DNA from: Cytophagaceae bacterium
GTDB taxonomy: Bacteria; Bacteroidota; Bacteroidia; Cytophagales; Spirosomataceae
Direction: 5' to 3'
NCBI GenBank assembly: GCA_947450865.1
Contig: CANFWR010000005.1
Span: 1-43,968, forward strand
Length of the DNA: 43,968 nt
Every line of letters starts with the position of its first letter. Within the stretch, counting starts at the first letter, position 1. Made by a program: the position numbers and the translations under genes. The notes under the pieces are model-generated. The model ran no database searches, had not been told where the DNA came from, and worked only from the letters and a program-made list of their open reading frames with translations. Of the stretch, positions 23,877-32,563 are shown piece by piece.

Positions 23877-25490
23877 TTAGCGATGCTTGTAGAAGAGGAA
23901 TCCATTCTCTTCTTTCATAAAGATCAAGTTCGGGTGGTATTTGAACTTATCCTCGGCATCCGCTTTCATGATGAAATAAGCCGGTCTATCTAGCTTTTTT
24001 GCAGCTAACAATTCATCGCCCGCGGGACTTCCTGCGGGCTTTTGAAAATACAAGAGGTGCGCGTAGGACTTGAATCCGACGGGTTCGATGTAGACTTTTT
24101 GGCCCACCTTCGCAATGTAAAAATCAATCACCGTTGCCTGTGTATATCCCTCTATTTTAGGCACAACTATGGCCATGTAGGCCATAATCGTCACAAGTGA
24201 CGCTGCCATTAACGTATGTAGTTTCTTCGAGAACAAGTAATAAATCACGACAGCTGCAAACGCTACACCGATCAAAAACTCCCAACCCGCCCAATATACC
24301 GGCGCCTGCAAATTACCTTGCACGAATACGTCTTTGATGTAAGGAGCGATTAGGCCCGCGTTTTGGCCAATGAATGGAACCGCCGTTAACACCGTGGCTA
24401 ATAATAAACCCACAAAGCCGATCGCCGTGTTGTATTTCCAATTAAAGCGAAATCCACCTGCCTGCCATTCCTGCAACACCACCGCAGAGAAATAAGTCAA
24501 CGGAATCCAGCACATAGACGAATAGTGCACAATTTTCGTCTTCACGATACTGAATAGGATCAATACCACCCAGAATAGCACTTTCATCCAGTTCGAAAAG
24601 TCCAATTCCTCCCGCTTCCAACGAAACAACCGTGCTCCCGCCCAAATCGACACCGGAAAACATCCGATCAACAAGACCACAAAGTGGTAATAAAAAGGTT
24701 GTCCATGGCCGGCATCCCCCGTAGTCATCAATCGTACTTGGTAGGTAAAAAAGTCTTCAATGATCTGCCACCCGAATTTATAGGCAATCAAACCATACCA
24801 AGCCACAAAGAAAAATACGGAGATCAATCCCGCTATTACGGCGCCAGTGAACAATCGGCCATTCACTTTAGAACGGTACAATATCCCCACGAACAAAAGG
24901 GTTAATGCCCAGAGGAGCAAAGCCGCTGGACCTTTGGTTAATAAGGCTAAACCAATCGAAATACCCGCAAATATGACATTTTTAAAACGAGTCGAATCCT
25001 GAAAGAACTCCGAAAAGAAATAAACGCCTAGAAATATCAACAAGTTGAATAGCGGATCGATAATCCCGGAACTCGCGTATACATGCGGTGTGATCGCGAC
25101 CAGATAAGAAAAGGCCCACAGGTTACCAAAATTCGCACCCCAAGTCTTCTTCCCTATCGCATACAGTGACCAAAGCGTGGCAATCCCAATGATCGCATTA
25201 GGAAAACGCGCGGCAAATTCCATCGAAATGTCTGATTGACCCGAGAACGAATCAAAAGCCATAAAACTCAGCGCCTGCAGCCAAAGGAACAATGGTGGCT
25301 TCTCCCAGAAGGGTTGAAAGTTGATTTGGACGCTTAAAAAATCCCCCGACACGATCATCTCCCTCGCCGATTCCGCAAAATTCACCTCATCCCAATCGAA
25401 CAAATGCGTCGACCCCAAAAAAGGAATGTAGACCGCCGCTCCCACGAGCGCCCAGAAAAGGTAAGGTTTATTTTGAAGGGCTCTTAGCAT
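23877..25490 (-). CDS. ArnT/PMT-like membrane glycosyltransferase
   Basis: This 537-residue, roughly 11-13 helix protein belongs to the GT-C lipid-linked sugar transferases. The first periplasmic loop has LFDWDEVNFAESAREMIVSG (DWDE at about 32-35, the catalytic acidic pair) and FWEKPPLFLWLQ, both hallmarks of the ArnT/PMT fold. The C-terminal ~100 residues are a soluble domain. The donor and acceptor (lipid A or a surface glycan) are unknown. It overlaps the end of the upstream PAP2 gene by 23 bases, so the pair is translationally coupled. Confidence 0.87.
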   Translation of the reverse strand: MLRALQNKPYLFWALVGAAVYIPFLGSTHLFDWDEVNFAESAREMIVSGDFLSVQINFQPFWEKPPLFLWLQALSFMAFDSFSGQSDISMEFAARFPNAIIGIATLWSLYAIGKKTWGANFGNLWAFSYLVAITPHVYASSGIIDPLFNLLIFLGVYFFSEFFQDSTRFKNVIFAGISIGLALLTKGPAALLLWALTLLFVGILYRSKVNGRLFTGAVIAGLISVFFFVAWYGLIAYKFGWQIIEDFFTYQVRLMTTGDAGHGQPFYYHFVVLLIGCFPVSIWAGARLFRWKREELDFSNWMKVLFWVVLILFSIVKTKIVHYSSMCWIPLTYFSAVVLQEWQAGGFRFNWKYNTAIGFVGLLLATVLTAVPFIGQNAGLIAPYIKDVFVQGNLQAPVYWAGWEFLIGVAFAAVVIYYLFSKKLHTLMAASLVTIMAYMAIVVPKIEGYTQATVIDFYIAKVGQKVYIEPVGFKSYAHLLYFQKPAGSPAGDELLAAKKLDRPAYFIMKADAEDKFKYHPNLIFMKEENGFLFYKHR

Positions 25491-26085
25491 ATAGGATCGA
25501 ATAGAATAAGGCCGAAGAGCCTACTCCGATGGCCGCTCCCACGAGGGTATCCACCGGAAAATGTTGAAATAAATAGACTCTAGAATAGGCAACGCCTACG
25601 GCAATTAACCCCGCTAGCGCTCCCCAAAACCAGCGACGCAATAGCACCGCCACCCAAAAGAACATAAAAAAGGCCGCCCCCGTGTGTCCGGACGGCATAG
25701 AATTAAATTCACTGATTAACAGTCCTGGAATGATGTGCCATTTAACGCCTGAACTAGCAAAATAGGCTAATGGCCGCAAGCTGTCAGTAAATACAAAATG
25801 CTTTAACCCCTGAATTAACCCAGTAGACAAAGCATACGAATACACATAGGATAAGGCATAAGCTCTCTTAAAACGCAGCAAATAAAGTAATAGCAAAATA
25901 GGTAGAACGACTTCGGCGATGGATGTTAGGGCTTGAAAGGCCAGGTCTGCTAGAGGAGAATTATTTCCGTTGATCCATTGAAGCTGATCGAGACGTTCGT
26001 AGGCGCTGACAAAAAGCCAACCTACTACTTCGTAAAAAATAAAGATCCCTAAAAATGCTTTTACAGCTGGACTCCAATGCTTCAT
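25468..26085 (-). CDS. PAP2-family membrane phosphatase
   Basis: This 205-residue protein has about six hydrophobic helices and the three PAP2 motifs: a KHFVFTDSLRP-like first motif (about 111-121, with a wider spacing than the strict KxxxxxxRP), PSGHTGAAF (about 151-159) and SRVYLFQHFPVD (about 188-199). It would remove phosphate from isoprenyl or lipid phosphates. Paired with the ArnT-like transferase it could modify lipid A or recycle undecaprenyl diphosphate. The minus-strand box TAATTTCG (26090-26097) ends 4 bases before its ATG. Confidence 0.88.
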   Translation of the reverse strand: MKHWSPAVKAFLGIFIFYEVVGWLFVSAYERLDQLQWINGNNSPLADLAFQALTSIAEVVLPILLLLYLLRFKRAYALSYVYSYALSTGLIQGLKHFVFTDSLRPLAYFASSGVKWHIIPGLLISEFNSMPSGHTGAAFFMFFWVAVLLRRWFWGALAGLIAVGVAYSRVYLFQHFPVDTLVGAAIGVGSSALFYSILYAKSPSK

Positions 26086-26118
26086 GCCTCGAAATTACGA
26101 ATTTGTTCAGCGCAACTA

Positions 26119-26148
26119 TTGCTGTTTTCGAATATTTTCGTAATTTCG
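26119..26148 (+). promoter_or_regulatory. Promoter of the DUF177-rpmF unit
   Basis: TTG at 26119-26121, 19 bp spacer, TAATTTCG at 26141-26148, one base from the TAnnTTTG consensus. A similar TAATTTCG box on the minus strand at 26090-26097 faces PAP2, so the 88-base gap holds two back-to-back promoters. Confidence 0.5.
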
Positions 26149-26173
26149 CATTCTTTTTTACCCAAGAGTGAAA

Positions 26174-26713
26174 ATGAACGTCCTAGAAGCATACCAGATA
26201 CCGATACTTTCTTTAGAGGATAAAGTATACCAGTATTCCTTCACTGGAAACGACGAATTTTTCGCTGCTTTCGAGCAGGAATGGGTCCAAAAAGGCGAAT
26301 TTAACGCAAAAGCGACGTTAGATAAATCGGCCACTATGATTCAGGTAAGACTGACTATTGATGGCCATTTGAAATTAATTTGCGATCGATCAAATGAGGA
26401 ATTTGAATTCCCCATCCACCTTGATGAGAAGATTATCTACAAATATTCGGATCACAATGAAGATATGGGAGATAATTTATTCTTACTAGATAGAAAGTCG
26501 CCTAAATTAGATTTATCGCAAGATTTATTTGATTTCATTGCCTTGCAGGTGCCTATGAAGAAATTGCACCCTCGGTTTGTGAAACCTTTAGAAGAGCATG
26601 TAGATGGCGAGTTGATTTACACAACAGACCCAGAAGACGAAAATAAAGCCGATCAGGAGCCAGAAATGGATCCGAGATGGGCAGCATTGAAAAAATTAAC
26701 AGACAATAATTAA
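26174..26713 (+). CDS. DUF177 / YceD-family protein
   Basis: This 179-residue protein has the YceD layout: a beta-rich first part (about 1-120) and the conserved segment around DLFDFIALQVPMKKLHPRF (in part: FDFIALQVPM, about 115-124), then an acidic linker and DPRWAALKKLTDN end. YceD genes almost always precede rpmF and are linked to 23S rRNA or ribosome assembly. I start at the ATG; a GTG six bases earlier is also in frame. It is 14 bases from rpmF. Confidence 0.88.
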   Translation: MNVLEAYQIPILSLEDKVYQYSFTGNDEFFAAFEQEWVQKGEFNAKATLDKSATMIQVRLTIDGHLKLICDRSNEEFEFPIHLDEKIIYKYSDHNEDMGDNLFLLDRKSPKLDLSQDLFDFIALQVPMKKLHPRFVKPLEEHVDGELIYTTDPEDENKADQEPEMDPRWAALKKLTDNN

Positions 26714-26727
26714 TAAATAACAATACA

Positions 26728-26919
26728 ATGGCACATCCTAAAAGAAAAATCTCTACTACTCGTCGTGATACAAGAAGAGCGCATGATTTCGGGACTCCTA
26801 AGCATTTAGGAGTAGATCCTCAAACAGGCGAAACTCACCTTTACCACCGTGCTCACGTACATGAAGGTAACTTGTTCTACAAAGGAAAAATGATCGTAGA
26901 AGGATTCACGGTTAAGTAA
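26728..26919 (+). CDS. rpmF: 50S ribosomal protein bL32
   Basis: The 63 residues start MAHPKRKISTTRRDTRRAHD, the standard bL32 N-terminus. There is no CxxC pair, so it is the zinc-free paralog type. It completes the DUF177-rpmF pair that precedes plsX. Confidence 0.95.
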   Translation: MAHPKRKISTTRRDTRRAHDFGTPKHLGVDPQTGETHLYHRAHVHEGNLFYKGKMIVEGFTVK

Positions 26920-26949
26920 TTCCCTGATAGACTGCAGCTTTTCTCTGTT

Positions 26950-26972
26950 TTTTCAGTAAAACTGAAAAAATC
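26950..26972. terminator. AT-rich hairpin between rpmF and plsX
   Basis: A perfect 10-bp inverted repeat TTTTTTCAGT (26950-26959) and ACTGAAAAAA (26963-26972) with loop AAA. Composition is weak, so it may attenuate rather than stop transcription. Confidence 0.45.
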
Positions 26973-27007
26973 CCGTTAAAATGCTATTTTTTGACTAAAT
27001 TTAATGC

Positions 27008-27015
27008 TATTTTTG
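27008..27015 (+). promoter_or_regulatory. plsX promoter -7 box
   Basis: TATTTTTG, an exact match. The word AATGCTATTTTT(T)G occurs twice, at 26980-26993 and 27003-27015, so the box looks duplicated in tandem. The upstream copy has one extra T. The ATG is at 27046. Confidence 0.5.
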
Positions 27016-27045
27016 CCAAAAGCTTTAGTAATTAAACATAATTAA

Positions 27046-27990
27046 ATGAAAATAGCCGTTGATGTGATGGGTGGGGATTATGCTCCAGAAGCTGTATTAG
27101 AAGGAATACTTTTAGCGTTACCAAGTCTTTCAAACGACGACACCATATTAGCCGTAGGTCCTCAGGACACCATCGAGCAATTATTAGCGAAACACGGGTA
27201 TGCAGGCAAGCAAATTGTCATCATTCCTGCGGATCAAGTAATTGAAATGGGTGAGCATCCAACCAAGGCACTATCTCAAAAACCCAATTCCAGTATCGGA
27301 GTTGGGTTTCATCTTTTAAAAGAAGGCAAAGCAGACGTCTTTGCATCTGCAGGAAATACCGGCGCTATGATGGTCGGATCTTTATTTTCTGTGAAAACCA
27401 TCGAAGGAATTTCTCGCCCAGCGATTGCCGGTTTCGTTCCACAAGAGGACGGCACCTATGCTTTGATGCTGGATATTGGCGCGAATGCGGATTGCAAGCC
27501 AGAGATGCTAGATCAATTTGCGGTCTTAGGCTCTGTGTATTTTGAGGCTACTACAGGAAAGAAAGCGCCACGCGTAGGTTTGATGAACATTGGTGAGGAA
27601 GAGCAAAAAGGAAACATCCTTTCACTAGCGACACATGCCCTTTTAAAAGAAAACAAGAAGATCAACTTCATTGGCAACATCGAAGGAAAAGACTTCTTTA
27701 AAAACAAAGCAGACGTCATTGTGACGGACGGATTTACGGGAAACATTATTTTGAAGATGGGGGAATCTATCTACAAGATTATGAAAGACCAAGGGATTAC
27801 AAATGACTTTGTCGAGAATACGAATTACGAAAAATACGGCGGTAGCCCGATCATCGGGATTAATGGAAATGTGATAATTGCACACGGGGCGTCGAGTCCT
27901 TTGGCAATTAAAAACATGATTAAATTATGTAGATCCGTCGTAGAATCAGATGTTTGCGGAAAGATTAAGGCCGCCATCGAGAACCAATAA
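27046..27990 (+). CDS. plsX: Phosphate acyltransferase PlsX
   Basis: PlsX makes acyl-phosphate from acyl-ACP for PlsY (encoded here at 15865-16509). The 314 residues show the family features: [13 protein letters not shown] at the start, [13 protein letters not shown] (about 102-114) and the [15 protein letters not shown] motif (in part: [10 protein letters not shown], about 229-238). It is followed by fabH after 5 bases, the classic plsX-fabH pair. Confidence 0.95.
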   Translation: MKIAVDVMGGDYAPEAVLEGILLALPSLSNDDTILAVGPQDTIEQLLAKHGYAGKQIVIIPADQVIEMGEHPTKALSQKPNSSIGVGFHLLKEGKADVFASAGNTGAMMVGSLFSVKTIEGISRPAIAGFVPQEDGTYALMLDIGANADCKPEMLDQFAVLGSVYFEATTGKKAPRVGLMNIGEEEQKGNILSLATHALLKENKKINFIGNIEGKDFFKNKADVIVTDGFTGNIILKMGESIYKIMKDQGITNDFVENTNYEKYGGSPIIGINGNVIIAHGASSPLAIKNMIKLCRSVVESDVCGKIKAAIENQ

Positions 27991-27995
27991 TCATT

Positions 27996-28997
27996 ATGAG
28001 CCAAAAAATAAGTGCAGCCATCACCGGAGTCGCAGGATATGTACCGGATTATGTGCTGACGAATCAAGAACTAGAAAAAATCATTGATACAAACGACGAG
28101 TGGATTACCTCTCGGACCGGCATCAAAGAAAGACGTATTTTGAAGGGCGAAGGCCTGGGAACGTCTTTTATGGGGGCCAAAGCCGTGGAGGATCTCTTGA
28201 AGAAAACCAATACCAAGCCAGAAGAAGTAGATATGGTCATCTGTGCGACGGTAACTCCAGATTACTTTTTCCCTTCCGCTTCGAACTTGATCTGCAAGGC
28301 AGTAGGCATCCGTGAAACGGCTTCCTTTGACTTAGCAGCGGCTTGTTCTGGTTTCTTAAATGCCTTAGGTGCAGGTACTGCCTTCATCGAATCAGGTCGT
28401 TACAAGAAAATCGTGGTTGTGGGAGCTGATAAAATGTCTTCGATTGTGGATTATACGGATCGTACGACGTGCATTCTTTTTGGGGATGGTGCGGCAGCGG
28501 TGATGCTAGAACCAAATTTTGAAGGTTTAGGGGTACAAGACTTTATCTTGAAATCAGATGGAGAAGGATGTGAATCCTTAATGCAAAAAGGGGGCGGTAG
28601 CGCCTACCCTCCTACGGTAGAATCAGTAGAGGCAAAATGGCATTATATTCGCCAAGAAGGACAATCTGTATTTAAATTTGCGGTGACGCGTATGGCAGAT
28701 GTTTCGGCAGAAATTATGGAACGCAATCACTTAACGGGTGACGATATTAAATACTTAGTTCCGCACCAAGCGAACAAACGTATTATTGATGCGACGGCAA
28801 GCCGCATGGGTGTGAGTGATGATAAGGTGATGTTGAACATCCAGAAATATGGAAATACGACGGCGGCGACGATTCCGCTTTGTCTTTGGGATTACGAAAA
28901 CAAACTAAAAAAAGGAGATAATCTGATCTTAGCAGCCTTCGGTGGAGGATTTACATGGGGATCAGCTTACGTTAAATGGGCATACGACCCTAAATAA
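27996..28997 (+). CDS. fabH: 3-oxoacyl-ACP synthase III
   Basis: FabH condenses acetyl-CoA with malonyl-ACP to start fatty-acid chains. The 333 residues contain the catalytic triad: Cys117 in AAACSGF, His257 in VPHQANKR and Asn287 in GNTTAA. The N-terminal SRTGIKERR and the C-terminal [12 protein letters not shown] are conserved. Six bases precede efp. Confidence 0.96.
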   Translation: MSQKISAAITGVAGYVPDYVLTNQELEKIIDTNDEWITSRTGIKERRILKGEGLGTSFMGAKAVEDLLKKTNTKPEEVDMVICATVTPDYFFPSASNLICKAVGIRETASFDLAAACSGFLNALGAGTAFIESGRYKKIVVVGADKMSSIVDYTDRTTCILFGDGAAAVMLEPNFEGLGVQDFILKSDGEGCESLMQKGGGSAYPPTVESVEAKWHYIRQEGQSVFKFAVTRMADVSAEIMERNHLTGDDIKYLVPHQANKRIIDATASRMGVSDDKVMLNIQKYGNTTAATIPLCLWDYENKLKKGDNLILAAFGGGFTWGSAYVKWAYDPK

Positions 28998-29003
28998 TTA
29001 GAA

Positions 29004-29567
29004 ATGGCAACTACAGCAGACATTAAAAATGGGATGGTGATTAAATACAATGACGACTTATACTCGATCATTGAATTCCTTCACGTAAAACCAGGAAAAG
29101 GCCCGGCTTTCGTTCGGACTAAATTACGTTCTTTGACCTCTGGAAAAGTAATCGATAATACGTTTAACTCAGGCGTGGCGATCTACCCAGTTCGTGTGGA
29201 GCGCAGAAAATTCCAATTCATCTTTAAAGATGAATTTGGCTACAACTTCATGGACCAAGAGTCATTCGAGCAAATTCTGTTAAACGAGAATTTGTGCGTG
29301 ATGGCAGATTTGATGAAAGAAGGCCAAGAGGTGGAGATTTTGATCAACACCGAAAACGATGCTGCTTTATCTTGTGAATTGCCTCCATTCGTAGAATTGA
29401 AGGTAACGTATACAGAGCCAGGCGTTCGTGGCGATACGGCTAATTCCCCTAAGAAACCAGCAACGGTTGAAACGGGGGCGACAATTACCGTGCCTATTTT
29501 CATCGAACAAGATGAAGTAATAAAAGTAGATACAAGAACCTATTCATACGCTGAGCGTGTAAAATAA
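29004..29567 (+). CDS. efp: Elongation factor P
   Basis: EF-P relieves ribosome stalling at polyproline. The 187 residues fold as three beta domains; the tip loop reads HVKPGKGPAF (about 28-37), with the lysine at the position often modified in other bacteria. No modification gene is in the window. The C-terminal VIKVDTRTYSYAERV is typical. Co-transcribed with fabH. Confidence 0.95.
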   Translation: MATTADIKNGMVIKYNDDLYSIIEFLHVKPGKGPAFVRTKLRSLTSGKVIDNTFNSGVAIYPVRVERRKFQFIFKDEFGYNFMDQESFEQILLNENLCVMADLMKEGQEVEILINTENDAALSCELPPFVELKVTYTEPGVRGDTANSPKKPATVETGATITVPIFIEQDEVIKVDTRTYSYAERVK

Positions 29568-29572
29568 TTAGC

Positions 29573-29580
29573 TACCTTTG
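29573..29580 (+). promoter_or_regulatory. accB promoter -7 box
   Basis: TACCTTTG, an exact match, six bases after the efp stop and 23 bases before the accB ATG at 29604. It would allow accBC to be expressed apart from the upstream genes. Confidence 0.55.
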
Positions 29581-29603
29581 TAGCGCTTAATTAACAAAAA
29601 AGA

Positions 29604-30068
29604 ATGGATACTAAAGAAATTCAGCGATTACTAGATTACATCGCAAAATCTCCGCTAGCTGAGGTTAGCATCGAAACAGAAGGATTAAAGGTTTCTGTTA
29701 AGAAATTTGGAGAAGCAGCACCAGTCGTAAGTGTAGTAGCGGCAGCGCCAGCAGCAGCTCCAGTAGCGGCAGCTCCGGCAGCGGCAGCACCAGCGGCGCC
29801 AGCAGCTCCGGCTCCCGTAGCAGATAATTTATACACGGTTAAATCACCTATGATCGGTACATTCTACCGTGCAGCTGGTCCAGATAAAGATAATTTCGTA
29901 GAAGTAGGATCAGAAATCGCTCCAGGCAAGACCTTGTGTGTGATCGAAGCCATGAAATTATTTAACGAAATCGATTCAGAGATCTCTGGAAAGATCGTTA
30001 AAATCTTAGTTGATAATGCAAGTCCAGTAGAATTTGATCAACCTTTATTCGTGGTTGAAAAAGCGTAA
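29604..30068 (+). CDS. accB: Biotin carboxyl carrier protein of acetyl-CoA carboxylase
   Basis: The 154 residues split into an N-terminal AccC-contact part (1-40), an alanine/proline hinge (about 44-73) that produces the GC-rich, repetitive DNA at 29730-29815, and a biotinyl domain (about 76-154). The biotin is attached to Lys118 in IEAMKLF. The hinge is a normal feature of this family and not an inserted repeat. Confidence 0.96.
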   Translation: MDTKEIQRLLDYIAKSPLAEVSIETEGLKVSVKKFGEAAPVVSVVAAAPAAAPVAAAPAAAAPAAPAAPAPVADNLYTVKSPMIGTFYRAAGPDKDNFVEVGSEIAPGKTLCVIEAMKLFNEIDSEISGKIVKILVDNASPVEFDQPLFVVEKA

Positions 30069-30071
30069 TCT

Positions 30072-31415
30072 ATGTTTAAAAAGATATTAATAGCGAATCG
30101 CGGGGAAATTGCCTTGCGTATTATTCGGACTTGTAAGGAGATGGGCATCAAAACGGTGGCTGTTTTCTCTACCGCCGACCGCGACAGTTTACACGTTCGC
30201 TTTGCGGATGAGGCCGTTTGTATCGGACCTCCGCCCAGCAGACAATCCTATTTAAGTATTCCGGCAATTATTTCGGCTGCAGAAGTGACTGGAGCAGATG
30301 CGATTCACCCGGGTTACGGTTTCCTTTCTGAGAATGCAGAATTCTCGCGTATTTGTTCAGAACATGGGATTAAGTTCATCGGTGCTTCGGCAGACATGAT
30401 TAATTCGATGGGGGACAAAGCGACAGCGAAAGACACGATGAAAAAGGCAGGAGTTCCGGTTATACCTGGTTCTGACGGCTTAATTGACACCGTGGAAGAA
30501 GCAAAAGAATTAGCGAAAGCCATTAAATACCCGGTAATCATCAAAGCTACGGCTGGTGGTGGTGGCCGCGGGATGCGTATCATTCGTGAGGAGTCAGAAT
30601 TTGACAAATTATGGGAAGATGCGAAGATGGAATCAGCGGCGGCTTTTGGAAACGATGCGATGTACATGGAGAAATATGTAGAGGAGCCTCGTCATATTGA
30701 AATCCAAATCGTGGGAGATAAATTTGGCAAAGCATGTCACTTGTCAGAACGCGATTGCTCGATTCAACGTCGTCACCAAAAATTATGTGAAGAAACTCCT
30801 TCCCCTGCCCTTTCTGACGAATTACGTAAGAAAATGGGGGATGCTGCGATTGCAGGTGCTACGGCCATCGGGTACGAAGGCGCTGGAACCATTGAGTTCT
30901 TAGTGGATAAAAACGGAGATTTCTACTTCATGGAGATGAATACCCGTATCCAGGTAGAGCATCCGATTACAGAAGAAGTAACCGATTTTGATTTAATTAA
31001 GGAGCAAATTAAGGTAGCCGCAGGCATTCCGATTTCGGGCCAAAACTACTTCCCTAAGTTATTCGCTCTTGAATGCCGTATTAACGCAGAGGATCCAGCG
31101 AATGGTTTCCGTCCATCACCAGGTAAGATCACAAATCTTCACCTTCCAGGTGGCCACGGCGTCCGTATTGACTCACACGTCTATTCTGGCTACACAATCC
31201 CACCTAATTACGATTCGATGATTGCGAAAGTGATCGTTTCAGGCCAAAGCCGCGAAGAAGTATTACTTCGCATGAAGCGTGCCTTGCAAGAATTCGTGAT
31301 TGAGGGTATCAAAACCACGATTCCTTTCCATATTAAGTTAATGGATGATCCGACTTTCAAATCTGGTCAATTCACAACGGCTTTCATGGAAAGTTTCGAT
31401 TTGAGTGACTTATAA
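30072..31415 (+). CDS. accC: Biotin carboxylase
   Basis: AccC carboxylates the biotin on AccB using ATP and bicarbonate. The 447 residues have the ATP-grasp fold: the [10 protein letters not shown] start, the glycine-rich [11 protein letters not shown] (about 163-173), [14 protein letters not shown], and the [17 protein letters not shown] region (about 283-299). Three bases downstream of accB. The terminator at 31435-31463 ends the transcript. Confidence 0.97.
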   Translation: MFKKILIANRGEIALRIIRTCKEMGIKTVAVFSTADRDSLHVRFADEAVCIGPPPSRQSYLSIPAIISAAEVTGADAIHPGYGFLSENAEFSRICSEHGIKFIGASADMINSMGDKATAKDTMKKAGVPVIPGSDGLIDTVEEAKELAKAIKYPVIIKATAGGGGRGMRIIREESEFDKLWEDAKMESAAAFGNDAMYMEKYVEEPRHIEIQIVGDKFGKACHLSERDCSIQRRHQKLCEETPSPALSDELRKKMGDAAIAGATAIGYEGAGTIEFLVDKNGDFYFMEMNTRIQVEHPITEEVTDFDLIKEQIKVAAGIPISGQNYFPKLFALECRINAEDPANGFRPSPGKITNLHLPGGHGVRIDSHVYSGYTIPPNYDSMIAKVIVSGQSREEVLLRMKRALQEFVIEGIKTTIPFHIKLMDDPTFKSGQFTTAFMESFDLSDL

Positions 31416-31434
31416 TATTCAGATTTTAAAAGAT

Positions 31435-31463
31435 AAGGGAGGCTCGAAAGGTCTCCCTTTTTT
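31435..31463 (+). terminator. Terminator after accC
   Basis: AAGGGAG (31435-31441) pairs with CTCCCTT (31453-31459) around an 11-base loop, followed by a T-run. It separates the fatty-acid block from rplM. Confidence 0.75.
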
Positions 31464-31490
31464 TGTTCTAAAACATTTTCAATTAGACAC

Positions 31491-31521
31491 TTGCATATCA
31501 AATCAAGATTTTATAAATTTG
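31491..31521 (+). promoter_or_regulatory. rplM promoter (TTG, 20-bp spacer, TAAATTTG)
   Basis: TTG at 31491-31493 and TAAATTTG at 31514-31521, 20 bp between. It is a clear consensus promoter giving a leader of about 110 bases before the GTG at 31638. Confidence 0.7.
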
Positions 31522-31547
31522 CACTCCCATTTTTCGATTGAATGCCC

Positions 31548-31620
31548 GTTTGAAAGATAAAATAGGTCATAATCAATTCCTTTAGACAAATTCCGTGGTC
31601 TAGGTGGAAACGATTCAAAC
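31548..31620 (+). promoter_or_regulatory. Structured leader upstream of rplM (candidate ribosomal-protein autoregulatory element)
   Basis: A closing stem GTTTGAA (31548-31554) / TTCAAAC (31614-31620) encloses a hairpin made of CCT-TT-AGAC (31579-31587, two-base bulge) and GTCTAGG (31598-31604). The distance and nesting resemble ribosomal-protein leader RNAs, but no family is identified here. Confidence 0.5.
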
Positions 31621-31637
31621 AGTTAAATTATAAACAA

Positions 31638-32081
31638 GTGGATACTTTAAGTTACAAAACCATCTCCGCAAACAAAGCTACTGTACAGAAAGCTTGGTTT
31701 GTTGTAGATGCTGAAAATCAAGTTTTGGGACGTGTTTGTTCTGAAATTGCGAAAATCATTCGTGGAAAGCACAAGCCTTCTTACACTCCACACGTTGATT
31801 GTGGCGATCAAGTTATCGTTATCAACGCGGACAAAATTCGCTTAACTGGTAAGAAAATGACAGACAAGGTGTATATCCGTCACACGGGTTACCCAGGTGG
31901 TCAACGTTTCGCAACTCCACGTGAGGTTTTAATTAAGAACCCAAGAGGTGTTGTAGAATCAGCGGTGAAAGGTATGTTACCTAAAAATCGTTTAGGTCGT
32001 GTTTTATTCAACAACCTATTCGTTTATGCAGGATCAGAACATCCTCACGCAGCTCAACAACCAAAAGAAATTAAGTTTTAA
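31638..32081 (+). CDS. rplM: 50S ribosomal protein uL13
   Basis: The 147 residues include the uL13 features [20 protein letters not shown] and HTGYPGGQ (about 83-90). The start is GTG ([10 protein letters not shown]), a common start for this gene in Bacteroidota. It pairs with rpsI, which follows after 14 bases, in the usual L13-S9 order. Confidence 0.96.
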   Translation: MDTLSYKTISANKATVQKAWFVVDAENQVLGRVCSEIAKIIRGKHKPSYTPHVDCGDQVIVINADKIRLTGKKMTDKVYIRHTGYPGGQRFATPREVLIKNPRGVVESAVKGMLPKNRLGRVLFNNLFVYAGSEHPHAAQQPKEIKF

Positions 32082-32095
32082 CGGACACTAAGAAA

Positions 32096-32485
32096 ATGGC
32101 AGAAATAACAAGTAAAATCGGTAGAAGAAAGACGGCAGTAGCTCGTATTTCGATGACACCAGGTAAAGGCCAGATTAAAATCAACGGCCGTGTATTAGCT
32201 GATTACTTCCCATCTGAAATTCTTCAGATTGTTGTTAATCAACCTTTCGCTTTAACGAACACAGTAGGTTCATTTGATGTAACGGCTAACGTAGATGGCG
32301 GTGGTATCAAAGGGCAAGCTGAAGCGCTTCGTATGGCGATTTCACGTGCACTTCAAACGCAAGATGCAGAATTACGTTCTCCTTTGAAAAAAGAAGGCTT
32401 CTTAACTCGTGACCCACGTATGGTGGAGCGTAAGAAACCAGGACGTGCGAAAGCTCGTAAGAGATTCCAGTTCTCTAAGCGTTAA
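32096..32485 (+). CDS. rpsI: 30S ribosomal protein uS9
   Basis: The 129 residues carry [18 protein letters not shown] (about 9-26) and the basic C-terminal tail [16 protein letters not shown], whose last residues reach the P-site tRNA. Standard length and ending. Confidence 0.96.
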   Translation: MAEITSKIGRRKTAVARISMTPGKGQIKINGRVLADYFPSEILQIVVNQPFALTNTVGSFDVTANVDGGGIKGQAEALRMAISRALQTQDAELRSPLKKEGFLTRDPRMVERKKPGRAKARKRFQFSKR

Positions 32486-32494
32486 GATTTGTTC

Positions 32495-32540
32495 GTGGAA
32501 AAGGCTTGTCTGTTGCCGATGCCTTTTCCACCTTTTTATT
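32495..32540 (+). terminator. Strong hairpin between rpsI and rpsB
   Basis: GTGGAAAAGGC (32495-32505) and GCCTTTTCCAC (32521-32531) form an 11-bp perfect stem with a 15-base loop, followed by CTTTTTATT. It could end rplM-rpsI transcripts, or act as a leader/attenuator for rpsB. No clear promoter sits between the hairpin and the rpsB ATG; TAAGATTTG at 32483-32491 is one base longer than consensus. Confidence 0.6.
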
Positions 32541-32563
32541 ATTCACATTTTTAAACAACCAAA

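Noticed and set aside
29730-29815. Tandem DNA repeat (GCAGCTCCAG-type)
   Set aside because: It encodes the normal Ala/Pro hinge of AccB.
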